A DNA stretch of 64,000 bases, from contig CANMSL010000001.1 in the NCBI GenBank assembly GCA_947500505.1, forward strand, positions 62,001-126,000, written 5' to 3'. The DNA is from an uncultured Aquimarina sp. (GTDB lineage: Bacteria; Bacteroidota; Bacteroidia; Flavobacteriales; Flavobacteriaceae). The position numbers and the translations under genes were made by a program. This document shows positions 26,818-35,329 of the stretch, one piece after another (positions within the stretch are counted from its first letter, which is position 1; each line of letters starts with the position of its first letter). The notes under the pieces were generated by a model. It was not told where the DNA came from and made no database searches. It worked only from the letters and a program-made list of their open reading frames with translations.

Positions 26818-28491
26818 TTACTTCAAATCTAATATTACACCCTGATAAGGTTTTAAAAAAACCTTTCTACTATCCTCCATTTTCAGATTGCTATATGTAT
26901 TTATTAAAACTTTAGCCCCCTCAATATCATCTTCTGTGGTAAATAACTCTTCCTGATTATTGAAATTAAGAATAACAACAATACTCTGCTCATCCAAAGT
27001 TTTTTTATAAATGTATAAATTAGGGTTGCTAAATTCTATCTCTTCAAAATTTCCATAAACAAAAACATCATATTCCTTTCTTATCTTCAATAAATTTCTA
27101 TAAAAGTTTAAAATTGAGTTTGGATCATTATTCTGTCTTTCTACATTGATATTTTTATAATTAGGGTTCACTTTTAACCACGGTTCATTTGTCGAAAAAC
27201 CCCCGTTGATTTCATTACTCCATTGAACCGGAGTCCTGGCATTATCTCTTCCTTCATTATTAATCATTTCCAGAGCCAGTGCCTCAGAATATTTTTTTGT
27301 TATTTTATTTTCTTCAAAAAAGTTTAAGGATTGAACATCTCTTACTTCATTAATTGATTGTAGGGTTATGTTAGTCATCCCTATTTCATCGCCCTGATAA
27401 ATGTTTAAAGTTCCATTTTGAGTTGATAGCATTGTAAATAACATTTTTGCCGATTCCTCATGATATTTTTTATCATCACCAAACCTGGAAACCATCCTTG
27501 CAAAATCGTGATTGCCCATTGCATTAGCTATCCAACCTGTACCATGAATAGCATCTCTCCATTTTTTGAAAATTTTCTTCATCTGAACCAGATCGAATTG
27601 AGATACTTCTTCGAATTTCCCATTCACAATTGTACATTCTAAAATATCGAAATGATACAACATATCTAGTTCTTTCCTGTCTTCGTTTACATAAAGTCCT
27701 ACATTAGTTTCATTAATCCCTACTCCTTCGGCTAATGAGAAAGCATCATATCTACTAATGACTTTTTCATTCATTTCATTTAAATACTCATGAACTTTAG
27801 GCCCGTTAGCATATACATTCTCTATAATTTTTCTAAAACCAATATCCTGAGCGTCCGGATATCCAGCCGGTTTGGATATTAATGGAATCACATCCATTCT
27901 AAACCCATCAACTCCTTTATCCAACCAAAATCTCATTGCATCATAAATCTCTTCTCTTACCTTCGGGTTCTCCCAATTGAGATCCGGTTGTTTCCTTGTA
28001 AAAAGATGTAGATAATACTCTCCTGAAGCTTTATCTAACTCCCAAGCGCTTCCACCAAAAAAGGATTTCCAATTATTTGGAGGCCCGCCGTCTGATGAAG
28101 GTTTTCTCCAATGGAAATAATCCCTGTATGGACTATGAATGGACTTTTTAGCTTCTTCAAACCACATATGTTCATCAGAACAGTGATTCGCAACAAGATC
28201 CAATATCAATCTCATCCCTCTTCGGTGAGTTTCTTTTAGTAGTTCGTCAAAGTCATTCATTGTGCCAAATTCCGGCATAATGGAACAGTAATCACTTATG
28301 TCATATCCATTATCGTCATTTGGTGAACTAAAAATCGGACTTAACCAAATAATATCGATATGCAAGCTTTTTATGTAATCCAGCTTTTCAATTATTCCCC
28401 TTAGATCACCAATACCATCGTTATCGTTATCATTAAAACTCCGAGGATATATCTGATAAATAGTTCCTTTTTTAAACCAAGTAAGCTCCAC
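26818..28491 (-). CDS. GH13 alpha-glucosidase, oligo-1,6-glucosidase type, cytoplasmic
   Basis: 557 residues, no signal peptide. The GH13 conserved regions are present: DLVANH (about 98), GFRMDVI with nucleophile Asp200, SLAEGVG with the acid Glu (about 253) and MGNHDF with the third Asp (about 328). The residue after the nucleophile is Val201; in this subfamily Val goes with alpha-1,6 and Thr with alpha-1,4 specificity. The C-terminal beta domain ends in FLKPYQGVILDLK. It would cleave imported isomalto-oligosaccharides or related alpha-glucosides. It is divergent from the LacI gene and upstream of susC on the same strand, which suggests one utilisation locus. Confidence 0.9.
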   Translation of the reverse strand: MELTWFKKGTIYQIYPRSFNDNDNDGIGDLRGIIEKLDYIKSLHIDIIWLSPIFSSPNDDNGYDISDYCSIMPEFGTMNDFDELLKETHRRGMRLILDLVANHCSDEHMWFEEAKKSIHSPYRDYFHWRKPSSDGGPPNNWKSFFGGSAWELDKASGEYYLHLFTRKQPDLNWENPKVREEIYDAMRFWLDKGVDGFRMDVIPLISKPAGYPDAQDIGFRKIIENVYANGPKVHEYLNEMNEKVISRYDAFSLAEGVGINETNVGLYVNEDRKELDMLYHFDILECTIVNGKFEEVSQFDLVQMKKIFKKWRDAIHGTGWIANAMGNHDFARMVSRFGDDKKYHEESAKMLFTMLSTQNGTLNIYQGDEIGMTNITLQSINEVRDVQSLNFFEENKITKKYSEALALEMINNEGRDNARTPVQWSNEINGGFSTNEPWLKVNPNYKNINVERQNNDPNSILNFYRNLLKIRKEYDVFVYGNFEEIEFSNPNLYIYKKTLDEQSIVVILNFNNQEELFTTEDDIEGAKVLINTYSNLKMEDSRKVFLKPYQGVILDLK

Positions 28492-29000
28492 TCAATATTT
28501 TTTTAGTCTTAGACAATATTTTTTTATTCATACAAGTATTTAGATCTTACTCTATTTAAATCATCAAAAAATTCGAAAAAAAATTAATCTGATAAAAAAA
28601 GTTAAAAACATATAAATATCATTGTTTACACACCTGTTACTTACCAAAACCACAACAATACTTATATATGATTTTAAAAACCTAAATCTCAACATTACCT
28701 ATACAATCTTAACAAATCGACTTTCTAACACTCGTAATCAAATGATTTTAAGCACATTAAAACAAAGAGTGTTATTCTTTCAAAAAGAAAAATTAAAGAA
28801 AGTAATCGATTAAGTATAGATTTTATATAGTTATATACTCGAAATTTTTCTATATAATCATTAAATAATAATCAATAAATTTCTTATCAAACCATACTTC
28901 AATTTCATAAAAGAATACACGTCTTAACATTATTTATCATAAATTAGCGTAGGTATTTTAAATGCTAAGTTTTAAATATTTTATTTTGGGGAAGGTTTTG

Positions 29001-29017
29001 TAAAACGTGTCGTTTTA
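29001..29017. promoter_or_regulatory. Candidate LacI-family operator (TAAAACG-TGT-CGTTTTA)
   Basis: A perfect 17-bp inverted repeat with a 3-bp centre, in the GH13/lacI divergent region. Its sequence differs from the CAAACGTTTG-type site nearby, so it could be the target of the second LacI regulator at 32.5-33.5 kb. Confidence 0.4.
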
Positions 29018-29111
29018 TAAATTTTGTTAAAGCATAGAAGTTTGATAGTTTTTGTTATCACAAATTACACAACAAATAGTGTCCTAGGAAAGTAAATCTT
29101 CTACTAAAAAA

Positions 29112-29129
29112 AATACAAACGTTTGTATT
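29112..29129. promoter_or_regulatory. LacI-family operator, perfect 18-bp palindrome
   Basis: AATACAAACGTTTGTATT is a perfect palindrome with a central CG, the usual form of LacI/GalR sites. It lies 55 bp before the start of the adjacent lacI-type gene, which suggests autoregulation and control of the divergent GH13 gene. A related site is found before the GH65 gene. Confidence 0.65.
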
Positions 29130-29184
29130 ATTGTATTTTTAGCAAAATACACAATTCATTGATAATTTTTTAATAATAATTTTG

Positions 29185-30216
29185 ATGGGTTTAAAAAAAA
29201 GAAGGGTAAAACTTGAGGATATCGCAAGAAAGCTGAATATATCTATAGCAACCGTATCCCGAGCATTAGATGAAAACCCGAGGGTAAAGTTGAGTACTCG
29301 GGAAAAAGTGCTTTCTATGGCCAAATTGATGGGATATATGCCTAATCAAATTGCCAAGAGCCTTAGTTCTGGTAAGACCAATATTATTGGTGTTTTGATC
29401 CCTAGGTATGACGAACCTTTTTTTATTGAGGTTTGTAGAGGAATAGATCAGTACGCTAGAAGATACAATTATAAAATACTAATTAGTTCATCAAGAAATT
29501 CATATGAATTCGAAAAAGAAAATCTTATCTCATTTGAAAAAGGATTGGTCGATGGAGTTATTCTCTCACCTACCCACGAAACAGAAAATGTAGCACATCT
29601 TAATGAGTTAATTGATAAAGGAATTCCAATGGTGTTATTTGATAATATCAGAGAAGAAGTCTCTGGAGCTGACCACGTAATGATCGATGACGAAAAAGCT
29701 TCGTTCACAGCCGTCGAATTTCTTATTAAAAAAGGAAGAAAAAAAATTGCTTTTATAGGTGGGATCAAGCAAAAAAAAGTGTTTCAAGATCGTTACAAGG
29801 GATATATTGCTGCGCTAAGGCAGTACAATATTCCGATATATGACGAATTGATTTTACATTGTAACTCTCTTGATCGGGAATTTGAAGACAAAGAAATTCT
29901 TAGTTTTTTCAGACACCTTCCCATATATCCAGATGCAGTATTTGCCTGTACGGATAATTATGGCCTTTTAACTATGAAGAGTTTATTAAAAATTGGCAAA
30001 AAAATACCAGAAGAAGTATCCGTAATAGGTTTTGGAGATCTGGGCCTTGGAGAGGTATTTGTTCCATCATTGACATGCGTTTCGCAACCTAGTTTTGAAA
30101 TGGGGCAAAAAGCCGCAGAACTATTAATAAATCAATTGAATGAGTCTGATGATGTGGATCATAAAAAGACTATCCTACGTTTAGAAACAAAACTCACCCA
30201 ACGAGAAAGTACCTAA
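29185..30216 (+). CDS. LacI/GalR family transcriptional regulator (1)
   Basis: 343 residues from the ATG at 29185 (a TTG three bases earlier is also open but unnecessary). N-terminal LacI helix-turn-helix: VKLEDIARKLNISIATVSRALDENPRVKLSTREKV, with the hinge MPNQIAKSLSSGKTNIIGVLIP. A periplasmic-binding-protein-like sensor domain follows (DGVILSPTHE; PDAVFACTDNYGLLTMKSL; SVIGFGDLGLG). It probably responds to a sugar and controls the GH13, GH65 and perhaps SusCD genes through the CAAACGTTTG-type palindromes at 29112 and 30286. Confidence 0.93.
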   Translation: MGLKKRRVKLEDIARKLNISIATVSRALDENPRVKLSTREKVLSMAKLMGYMPNQIAKSLSSGKTNIIGVLIPRYDEPFFIEVCRGIDQYARRYNYKILISSSRNSYEFEKENLISFEKGLVDGVILSPTHETENVAHLNELIDKGIPMVLFDNIREEVSGADHVMIDDEKASFTAVEFLIKKGRKKIAFIGGIKQKKVFQDRYKGYIAALRQYNIPIYDELILHCNSLDREFEDKEILSFFRHLPIYPDAVFACTDNYGLLTMKSLLKIGKKIPEEVSVIGFGDLGLGEVFVPSLTCVSQPSFEMGQKAAELLINQLNESDDVDHKKTILRLETKLTQREST

Positions 30217-30285
30217 AGATCTCTTTTTTAAATCTACAGGTATTGAAAGTTCATAAAGAATCTTAAAGGTTTTAAAAAAATAAGA

Positions 30286-30301
30286 ATACAACCGCTTGTA
30301 T
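30286..30301. promoter_or_regulatory. LacI-family operator upstream of the GH65 gene
   Basis: ATACAACCGCTTGTAT shares both outer half-sites (ATACAA and TTGTAT) and the central CG with the perfect palindrome at 29112-29129. It lies 105 bp before the GH65 start. A TATGTTTA box at 30362-30369 downstream is a plausible -7 element. Confidence 0.6.
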
Positions 30302-30405
30302 CTAAATATCGAACCATCGCATTTCAATTTTTAAGTATTGTTTAGTACATTGTATAATATGTATGTTTAAACAACTACATTTTACTTAACTAAAATCACT
30401 GGGTT

Positions 30406-32457
30406 ATGTCAGCTAATACTATTAAGACTTTTTGTATTTTAACATTCGTCTTGTTTGTTTTTACTCCATTTGTTTTTGCTCAAAATAATGGATGGACTTT
30501 AACTACTAATAACGATCAAAATTACACTGGTATCGTTGCAGCAAATGGAAGAATTGGTATTCTACCTTCTTCAAATATCTTAGAGGTCGATAAAATTATC
30601 CTCAATAACGTTTATGATAAAGAATCACCCCTTGGTGTAAGTAAGATACTTTTAGGGATGAATTTTGGCAATCTTGATCTTTATATAAACAACACTAAAT
30701 TAAGCAATGCCAACATCAGTAATTGGAAACAAACACTGAATATGAAAGAGGCCAGTTTTACTACTTCATTTACTTTTAACTCTCTGGCAGAGATTTCTTA
30801 TACCATCTATGCTCTTCGGAATGTGCCTTTTTCGGGATACATAGATTTAGAAATAAGAGCATTAGAAGATATGGAACTCAAAGCTGTTGGAAAAATCTTA
30901 ACCCCAGATGAATACCAATCCCCAGTAAGTACCTATAGAATATTAAGAGATGCCGAAACGACCATGCCAATCCTTCAGACCGTTGCCAAAAGCAGACAAG
31001 GAAGACATACAGTAGGCACATCGGCAACATTTATATGGCACGATATTAATTCTACAAGAGAAAACCAGCGCCCGGAATTGATCCATAAAAAAGTATCTGA
31101 ACATAACAATCAACTTTTTTTTGAAAAGAAAGTGAATAAGGGTGAAGTTTATAGTTTTGCTTGGACAGCTGCACAATGTTCTACGCAAGATTTTTTTGAC
31201 CCACAAAGTGAAAGTGAGCGGTTTGTCATTTTTAATTTACTTACACCAAGAAACGACTTATTATCTCAACATAAAGGTTTATGGAAAGATTTATGGGCTG
31301 GAGACATCATCATAAAAGGTGATTTACAATCACAATTAGATGTTCGATTAGCATTGTATCATCTTTATGCTTTCTCCAGAGGTGACTCTAATCTTAGTAT
31401 CGCGCCTATGGGATTAAGTTCTCAGGGATATAACGGGCATATTTTTTGGGACACCGAGTTATGGATGTATCCACCATTACTGGTATTAAATCAGGGTATT
31501 GCCCGGTCATTAGTTAACTATCGGTCGGATAGACTAGAGGTCGCAAAAAGAAAAGCTGTTAATTTTGGATATAATGGTGCTATGTTTCCTTGGGAAAGTG
31601 ATGACACAGGAGAAGAGTCAACTCCTTCCTGGGCATTAACAGGTACTTTTGAACATCACATTACTGCAGATGTGGGTATAGCATTTTGGAACTATTATCG
31701 AGTAACAAAAAATAAAAAATGGTTGCAGGAGCGCGGATATCCATTATTAAAAGAAGTTGCGGATTACTGGGTAAGCCGTGCTTTTAAAAATACTAATGGA
31801 TCTTATTCCATTAAAAATGTGGTTGGGGCTAATGAATTTGCGCCAAATGTAGATGACAACGCCTTTACCAATGGATCCGCTATCACCTGTCTAAAATATG
31901 CCTCGCTTGCCGCAAAAGAAATCGGATTAACTCCCAAAGATATCTGGAAACAGATTGCTGAAAATATAGTTATTCATAAATTTGAAGATGGTACCACAAA
32001 AGAACATAGCACCTACAATGGAGATCGGATAAAACAAGCAGATGTAAATCTATTGGCCTACCCTCTTGATATTATTAAAGATCGGGAAATTATTCTTAAA
32101 GATCTCTCTTATTACGAACCAAAACTTGCAGAAGAAGGACCAGCTATGGCGCAAAGCGTATTTGCTATTATTTATGCAAGACTAGGTGATGCTGAAAATG
32201 CCTTCAGGCTTTTCAAAAGGAGTTATGAGCCAAACAAAAGACCTCCTTTTGGAGCACTTGCCGAAGCGGCAACAAGTAATAATCCGTATTTTGCAACAGG
32301 CGCAGGAGGAATGTTACAAACCGTCCTTTTTGGATTCGGAGGATTACATCTTACAGATGAAGGAATCATTCAGAAAAAACCGATACTGCCAAAAGCCTGG
32401 AAAAAACTTGTGATTACAGGAGTTGGTCCAGAAAAGAAAACATTCGTAATTGAATAA
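30406..32457 (+). CDS. Secreted GH65 family glycoside hydrolase (kojibiose-hydrolase-like)
   Basis: 683 residues with a signal peptide ending near FVFAQ. GH65 marks: GHIFWDTELWMYPPLLVLNQG in the (alpha/alpha)6 barrel, GANEFAPNVDDNAFTNG with the general acid Glu477, IKQADVNLLAYP, and GAGGMLQTVLFGFGGLHL near the end. A second candidate catalytic residue is Glu620 in FGALAEAATS. Most GH65 enzymes are cytoplasmic phosphorylases, but a signal peptide and a second Glu fit an inverting hydrolase such as the kojibiose hydrolase described from Flavobacterium johnsoniae. The likely substrate is an alpha-1,2- or other non-1,4-linked glucoside; this is inference. It is flanked by two LacI genes. Confidence 0.85.
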   Translation: MSANTIKTFCILTFVLFVFTPFVFAQNNGWTLTTNNDQNYTGIVAANGRIGILPSSNILEVDKIILNNVYDKESPLGVSKILLGMNFGNLDLYINNTKLSNANISNWKQTLNMKEASFTTSFTFNSLAEISYTIYALRNVPFSGYIDLEIRALEDMELKAVGKILTPDEYQSPVSTYRILRDAETTMPILQTVAKSRQGRHTVGTSATFIWHDINSTRENQRPELIHKKVSEHNNQLFFEKKVNKGEVYSFAWTAAQCSTQDFFDPQSESERFVIFNLLTPRNDLLSQHKGLWKDLWAGDIIIKGDLQSQLDVRLALYHLYAFSRGDSNLSIAPMGLSSQGYNGHIFWDTELWMYPPLLVLNQGIARSLVNYRSDRLEVAKRKAVNFGYNGAMFPWESDDTGEESTPSWALTGTFEHHITADVGIAFWNYYRVTKNKKWLQERGYPLLKEVADYWVSRAFKNTNGSYSIKNVVGANEFAPNVDDNAFTNGSAITCLKYASLAAKEIGLTPKDIWKQIAENIVIHKFEDGTTKEHSTYNGDRIKQADVNLLAYPLDIIKDREIILKDLSYYEPKLAEEGPAMAQSVFAIIYARLGDAENAFRLFKRSYEPNKRPPFGALAEAATSNNPYFATGAGGMLQTVLFGFGGLHLTDEGIIQKKPILPKAWKKLVITGVGPEKKTFVIE

Positions 32458-32459
32458 AA

Positions 32460-33473
32460 CTAATTCGTAGAATCCCTAAGTATCAAAGAAGTCTTGACAA
32501 TCTCAGTCTCTGATTTATAACTATTTTCTGTAGTATTAGACAACCGTTTAAGTAACATTTTTGCTGCTTTTGCGCCTAGATTCTCTGCATGTTGGGATAC
32601 CGTTGTTAATTTTGGATATGAATGCTTGGACAGTAGTCCATCTGTAAATCCTATTACCGAAATTTCTTCCGGTATTTTATATCCCAATTTATTAGACATA
32701 TTAATAGCTATTGCTGCAGCTGTTTCATCTAAACCAAGTACTGCGTCTATTTTATTATTTTTTAGAAAAGATTCAATTTCGTTTTCTTCTGTTTCTATAT
32801 TTTTTATAGGTAATTCGATCAATGAGACCGCATTGCTTTCAGAAACCTCTTCACGAGCACCTTCTAATCTTAATTTACCTACACTAAGATCGAAAATTGT
32901 AGAAATTACAGCAATTTTCTTACATCCAGTTTTAATTAGATGCCGAACTGCTGTTTTTGACGCATGTTTATCATCTACTATCACTTTGTCACAATCTATT
33001 TCATTACTTACCCTATCAAACATTATCAAGGGAACATTATCCCTTTTCAACCCTTTAAAATGATCCAATTTATTAAGCATTTGTGTTTCCTTACTTAATG
33101 CCAGAATAAACCCATCAACACTACTGTAATTTAGCATTTCTACATATTCTACCTCTTTATCGTAAGATTCATTAGTGATACAGGTTACAATCTTATAACC
33201 ATTTTTTGATGCTTCCTGTTCAATACCAAACAATACTTTAGCATAAAAATGATTCAAAATTTCTGGGAGCAAGACGCCGATAGTATTTGTTTTATTGCTT
33301 TTTAAACTTACTGCCAGTGCATTAGGCTTATAATTATAAAAATTGGCCAGTTCATGAACCCTGTTGATGGTTTTCTCGCTTATCTCGGAATCATTTTTTA
33401 ATGATTTTGAAACCGTAGAAATGGACAAGTTTAATTCTTTTGCAAGCTGCTTTAGGGTAACCTTTTTCCTCAT
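32460..33473 (-). CDS. LacI/GalR family transcriptional regulator (2)
   Basis: 337 residues. HTH: VTLKQLAKELNLSISTVSKSLKNDSEISEKTINRV, hinge YKPNALAVSLKSNKTNTIGVLLPE. The sensor domain is of the LacI type (DGFILALSKETQ; DAVLGLDETAAAIAI; ISVIGFTDGLLSKHSYPKLTTV). It ends two bases from the convergent GH65 gene. It differs clearly from the first LacI protein, so it probably reads another signal or site. A 16-bp inverted repeat TGATATCAAGATATCA lies about 200 bp upstream at 33677-33692. Confidence 0.92.
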   Translation of the reverse strand: MRKKVTLKQLAKELNLSISTVSKSLKNDSEISEKTINRVHELANFYNYKPNALAVSLKSNKTNTIGVLLPEILNHFYAKVLFGIEQEASKNGYKIVTCITNESYDKEVEYVEMLNYSSVDGFILALSKETQMLNKLDHFKGLKRDNVPLIMFDRVSNEIDCDKVIVDDKHASKTAVRHLIKTGCKKIAVISTIFDLSVGKLRLEGAREEVSESNAVSLIELPIKNIETEENEIESFLKNNKIDAVLGLDETAAAIAINMSNKLGYKIPEEISVIGFTDGLLSKHSYPKLTTVSQHAENLGAKAAKMLLKRLSNTTENSYKSETEIVKTSLILRDSTN

Positions 33474-33494
33474 GACCTTACTATTAGAAATTTC

Positions 33495-33662
33495 TTATTT
33501 AAGAATTATAAGAATATTTGTCAAATTATCTTCGGAGTCTAAATTAAGCTTTTTTCTTAATCTACGTCTGCTAACATTAATACTTTGTGAACTTAATGCT
33601 GATTGTGCAGTCACTTCTACAGTAGTAAGGTTCATTTTCGGGTATGTGAAAGGCACTAAACA
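33495..33662 (-). pseudogene. Remnant of a LuxR-type regulator, C-terminal helix-turn-helix only
   Basis: On the minus strand about 54 codons are open between an in-frame stop and a terminal TAA. The end reads SSQSINVSRRRLRKKLNLD then SEDNLTNILIIL. This is the pattern of the recognition helix and tail of LuxR-type domains in the large flavobacterial sensor-regulators (often ...RYRLRKKLNL...NL...). Upstream of it the frame is closed by TGA and nothing of the sensor domain remains. It lies directly upstream of lacI-2, in an alpha-glucan locus, so an ancestral regulator may have been lost. It is too short to be found by usual gene callers. Confidence 0.6.
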
Positions 33663-33811
33663 TCATTTAAGACCTTTGATATCAAGATATCATGGTAAAC
33701 TGTAAATGAGAACTTTACAATAAAAAATATGTAATAATTTAACATTAACTTTTATTTTACCTCTATAATGCTAACTTTAGTCCTAAATAAATAAGTATAG
33801 GTTTATTGTAA

Positions 33812-33832
33812 GTCGGATCTATAATATCCGAC
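33812..33832 (+). promoter_or_regulatory. Hairpin or operator in the leader of the arsenosugar operon
   Basis: GTCGGAT and ATCCGAC form a perfect 7-bp inverted repeat around a 7-base centre (ctataat), 36 bp before the first ATG. It could be an operator or a 5'-UTR stem-loop. No ArsR-type regulator gene is present in the window. Confidence 0.4.
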
Positions 33833-33868
33833 CAATAATAAATTTATTTAACTAAAAACGTACTCAAT

Positions 33869-34204
33869 ATGTCTAAAACATATTATGATCCTGCAGATCT
33901 TAGAAAATTTGGAAAAATCACTGAGTGGAGTGAAGAGCTCGGAACTAAATTCTTTGATTATTACGGAAAAGTTTTTGAAGAAGGAGCACTATCGGCTCGA
34001 GAAAAGTCCTTAATTGCACTGGCGGTTTCTCACGTAGTAAAGTGTCCTTATTGCATTGATGCTTATACAAAGGACGGTCTGCAAAAAGGAATTACTAAAG
34101 AAGAAATGATGGAAGCCGTACATGCAGGGGCAGCCATAGAAAGTGGAGCCACCTTAGTACATGGTGTACAAATGATGAATAAATATGAAAAACTATCAAT
34201 GTAA
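33869..34204 (+). CDS. Arsenosugar-associated AhpD/CMD-family peroxidase-like protein
   Basis: 111 residues of the carboxymuconolactone decarboxylase/AhpD fold. The redox motif is visible as HVVKCPYCIDAYTKDG, with Cys59 and Cys62 and the nearby His55, followed by the helical EEMMEAVHAGAAIESGATL. This small family is the usual first gene of arsenosugar operons in Bacteroidota and is thought to act in redox handling of the arsenic intermediates or of the ArsS partner; this is not proven. It lies 56 bp before arsS. Confidence 0.87.
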   Translation: MSKTYYDPADLRKFGKITEWSEELGTKFFDYYGKVFEEGALSAREKSLIALAVSHVVKCPYCIDAYTKDGLQKGITKEEMMEAVHAGAAIESGATLVHGVQMMNKYEKLSM

Positions 34205-34260
34205 TAAGTATAGTTCTATAAAGGATCAAAAAAAAGGAAAATCACCTTTAAATATAATTC

Positions 34261-35316
34261 ATGGCTACTAAGTCACTACAAAAAAGAAATAACGAACTGG
34301 CAAATTCCCACAGACAATTAGAAATCCTGAACAACGGGATTTTTGCGAACGGGGAATTACCGAAATTTGCAGATAAAATTGCTGAAAATGGTCATATGCC
34401 GCTTCGTCCCAATAAACTGGAAATACTGCAGATCAACGTAGGATATATGTGTAATCAGGTTTGCGAACATTGTCACGTTGATGCAGGACCGGACCGAAAA
34501 GAAATAATGACCAAAGAGACTATGCAACAGTGCCTCGAAGTTATTAAAAAAACAGGAGCGCATACATTAGACCTTACGGGCGGTGCTCCAGAAATGAATC
34601 CTAATTTCAGATGGTTTGTTGAAGAGGCGAGTACAGCAGGAATCAAAGATTTTATAGTGCGTAGTAACCTTACTATTATTAGAGCAAATAAAAAGCATTA
34701 CGATCTACCCGATTTCTTTAAACAATATAATGTTCATGTAGTTTCCTCAATGCCACATTGGACTAGAGGTAAAACAGATAAGCAACGTGGAGATGGTGTT
34801 TTTGACAAATCCATAAAAGCGCTTCATGAGCTTAACGAAAGAGGATATGGAATGCCGGATAGTGATCTGAGATTAGATTTGGTGTACAATCCTTCAGGAG
34901 CCTTTCTACCCGGTGATCAGGTATCGATGGAAAAAGATTTTAAGAAAGCTTTATTAGAAGATTTCGGAATTCACTTTCATAATTTGTTTGCAATTACTAA
35001 TTTACCAATCAGTAGGTTTTTGGATTATTTAATTGCCTCAGAAAATTATGAAGACTATATGTATGCTTTGGTAGAAGCATATAATCCTTCGGCAGTTGCT
35101 AACGTTATGTGTACCAATACTATCTCAATAAGTTGGGATGGTTGGTTATACGACTGCGATTTTAACCAGATGCTAGACCTTAAAGTTGCTAGTAAGGTAA
35201 AACATATCAGTGAGTACAACGAAGAGTTATTACAAAATAGAAATATAATTATCTCTCAGCACTGCTATGGTTGCACGGCTGGTGCCGGAAGTAGTTGTCA
35301 GGGAACCGTGACATAA
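34261..35316 (+). CDS. arsS: Arsenosugar biosynthesis radical SAM protein ArsS
   Basis: 351 residues. The radical SAM cluster motif is MCNQVCEHCHVD (C64-x3-C68-x2-C71), followed by LDLTGGAPEMNPNFR. The C-terminus has further cysteines (DGWLYDCDFNQML; HCYGCTAGAGSSC), typical of an auxiliary cluster domain. ArsS joins the 5'-deoxyadenosyl group of SAM to dimethylarsinite, giving the arsenic-carbon bond of arsenosugars. In some bacteria a selenocysteine stands in the C-terminal motif; here all are cysteine codons. ArsM, which supplies the methylated arsenic, is in the same operon. Confidence 0.93.
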   Translation: MATKSLQKRNNELANSHRQLEILNNGIFANGELPKFADKIAENGHMPLRPNKLEILQINVGYMCNQVCEHCHVDAGPDRKEIMTKETMQQCLEVIKKTGAHTLDLTGGAPEMNPNFRWFVEEASTAGIKDFIVRSNLTIIRANKKHYDLPDFFKQYNVHVVSSMPHWTRGKTDKQRGDGVFDKSIKALHELNERGYGMPDSDLRLDLVYNPSGAFLPGDQVSMEKDFKKALLEDFGIHFHNLFAITNLPISRFLDYLIASENYEDYMYALVEAYNPSAVANVMCTNTISISWDGWLYDCDFNQMLDLKVASKVKHISEYNEELLQNRNIIISQHCYGCTAGAGSSCQGTVT

Positions 35317-35329
35317 CTATGAATATTAT

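Larger units (their letters stand above)
28492..29184. other. Divergent intergenic region between GH13 and lacI-type genes
   Basis: About 690 bp, very AT-rich. Two palindromes are present: TAAAACGTGTCGTTTTA at 29001-29017 and AATACAAACGTTTGTATT at 29112-29129. A 63-codon open frame at 28622-28813 has no recognisable content and no good upstream signal, and is not called. Confidence 0.55.
33474..33868. other. Intergenic region before the arsenosugar operon
   Basis: About 395 bp. The left half holds the LuxR-type remnant. The right half holds the inverted repeat at 33677-33692, a TAACTTTA box (33771 region, one mismatch to the -7 consensus) and a hairpin at 33812-33832 close to the first gene. 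Confidence 0.5.

Noticed and set aside
28622..28813. A 63-codon plus-strand frame in the GH13/lacI gap
   Set aside because: Low-complexity AT-rich content, no ribosome-binding context or recognisable motif, and it lies in a region better explained as regulatory.
33364..33705. A 113-codon plus-strand frame at the start of lacI-2
   Set aside because: It lies antisense to the lacI N-terminus and the LuxR-type remnant, which explain the sequence better.
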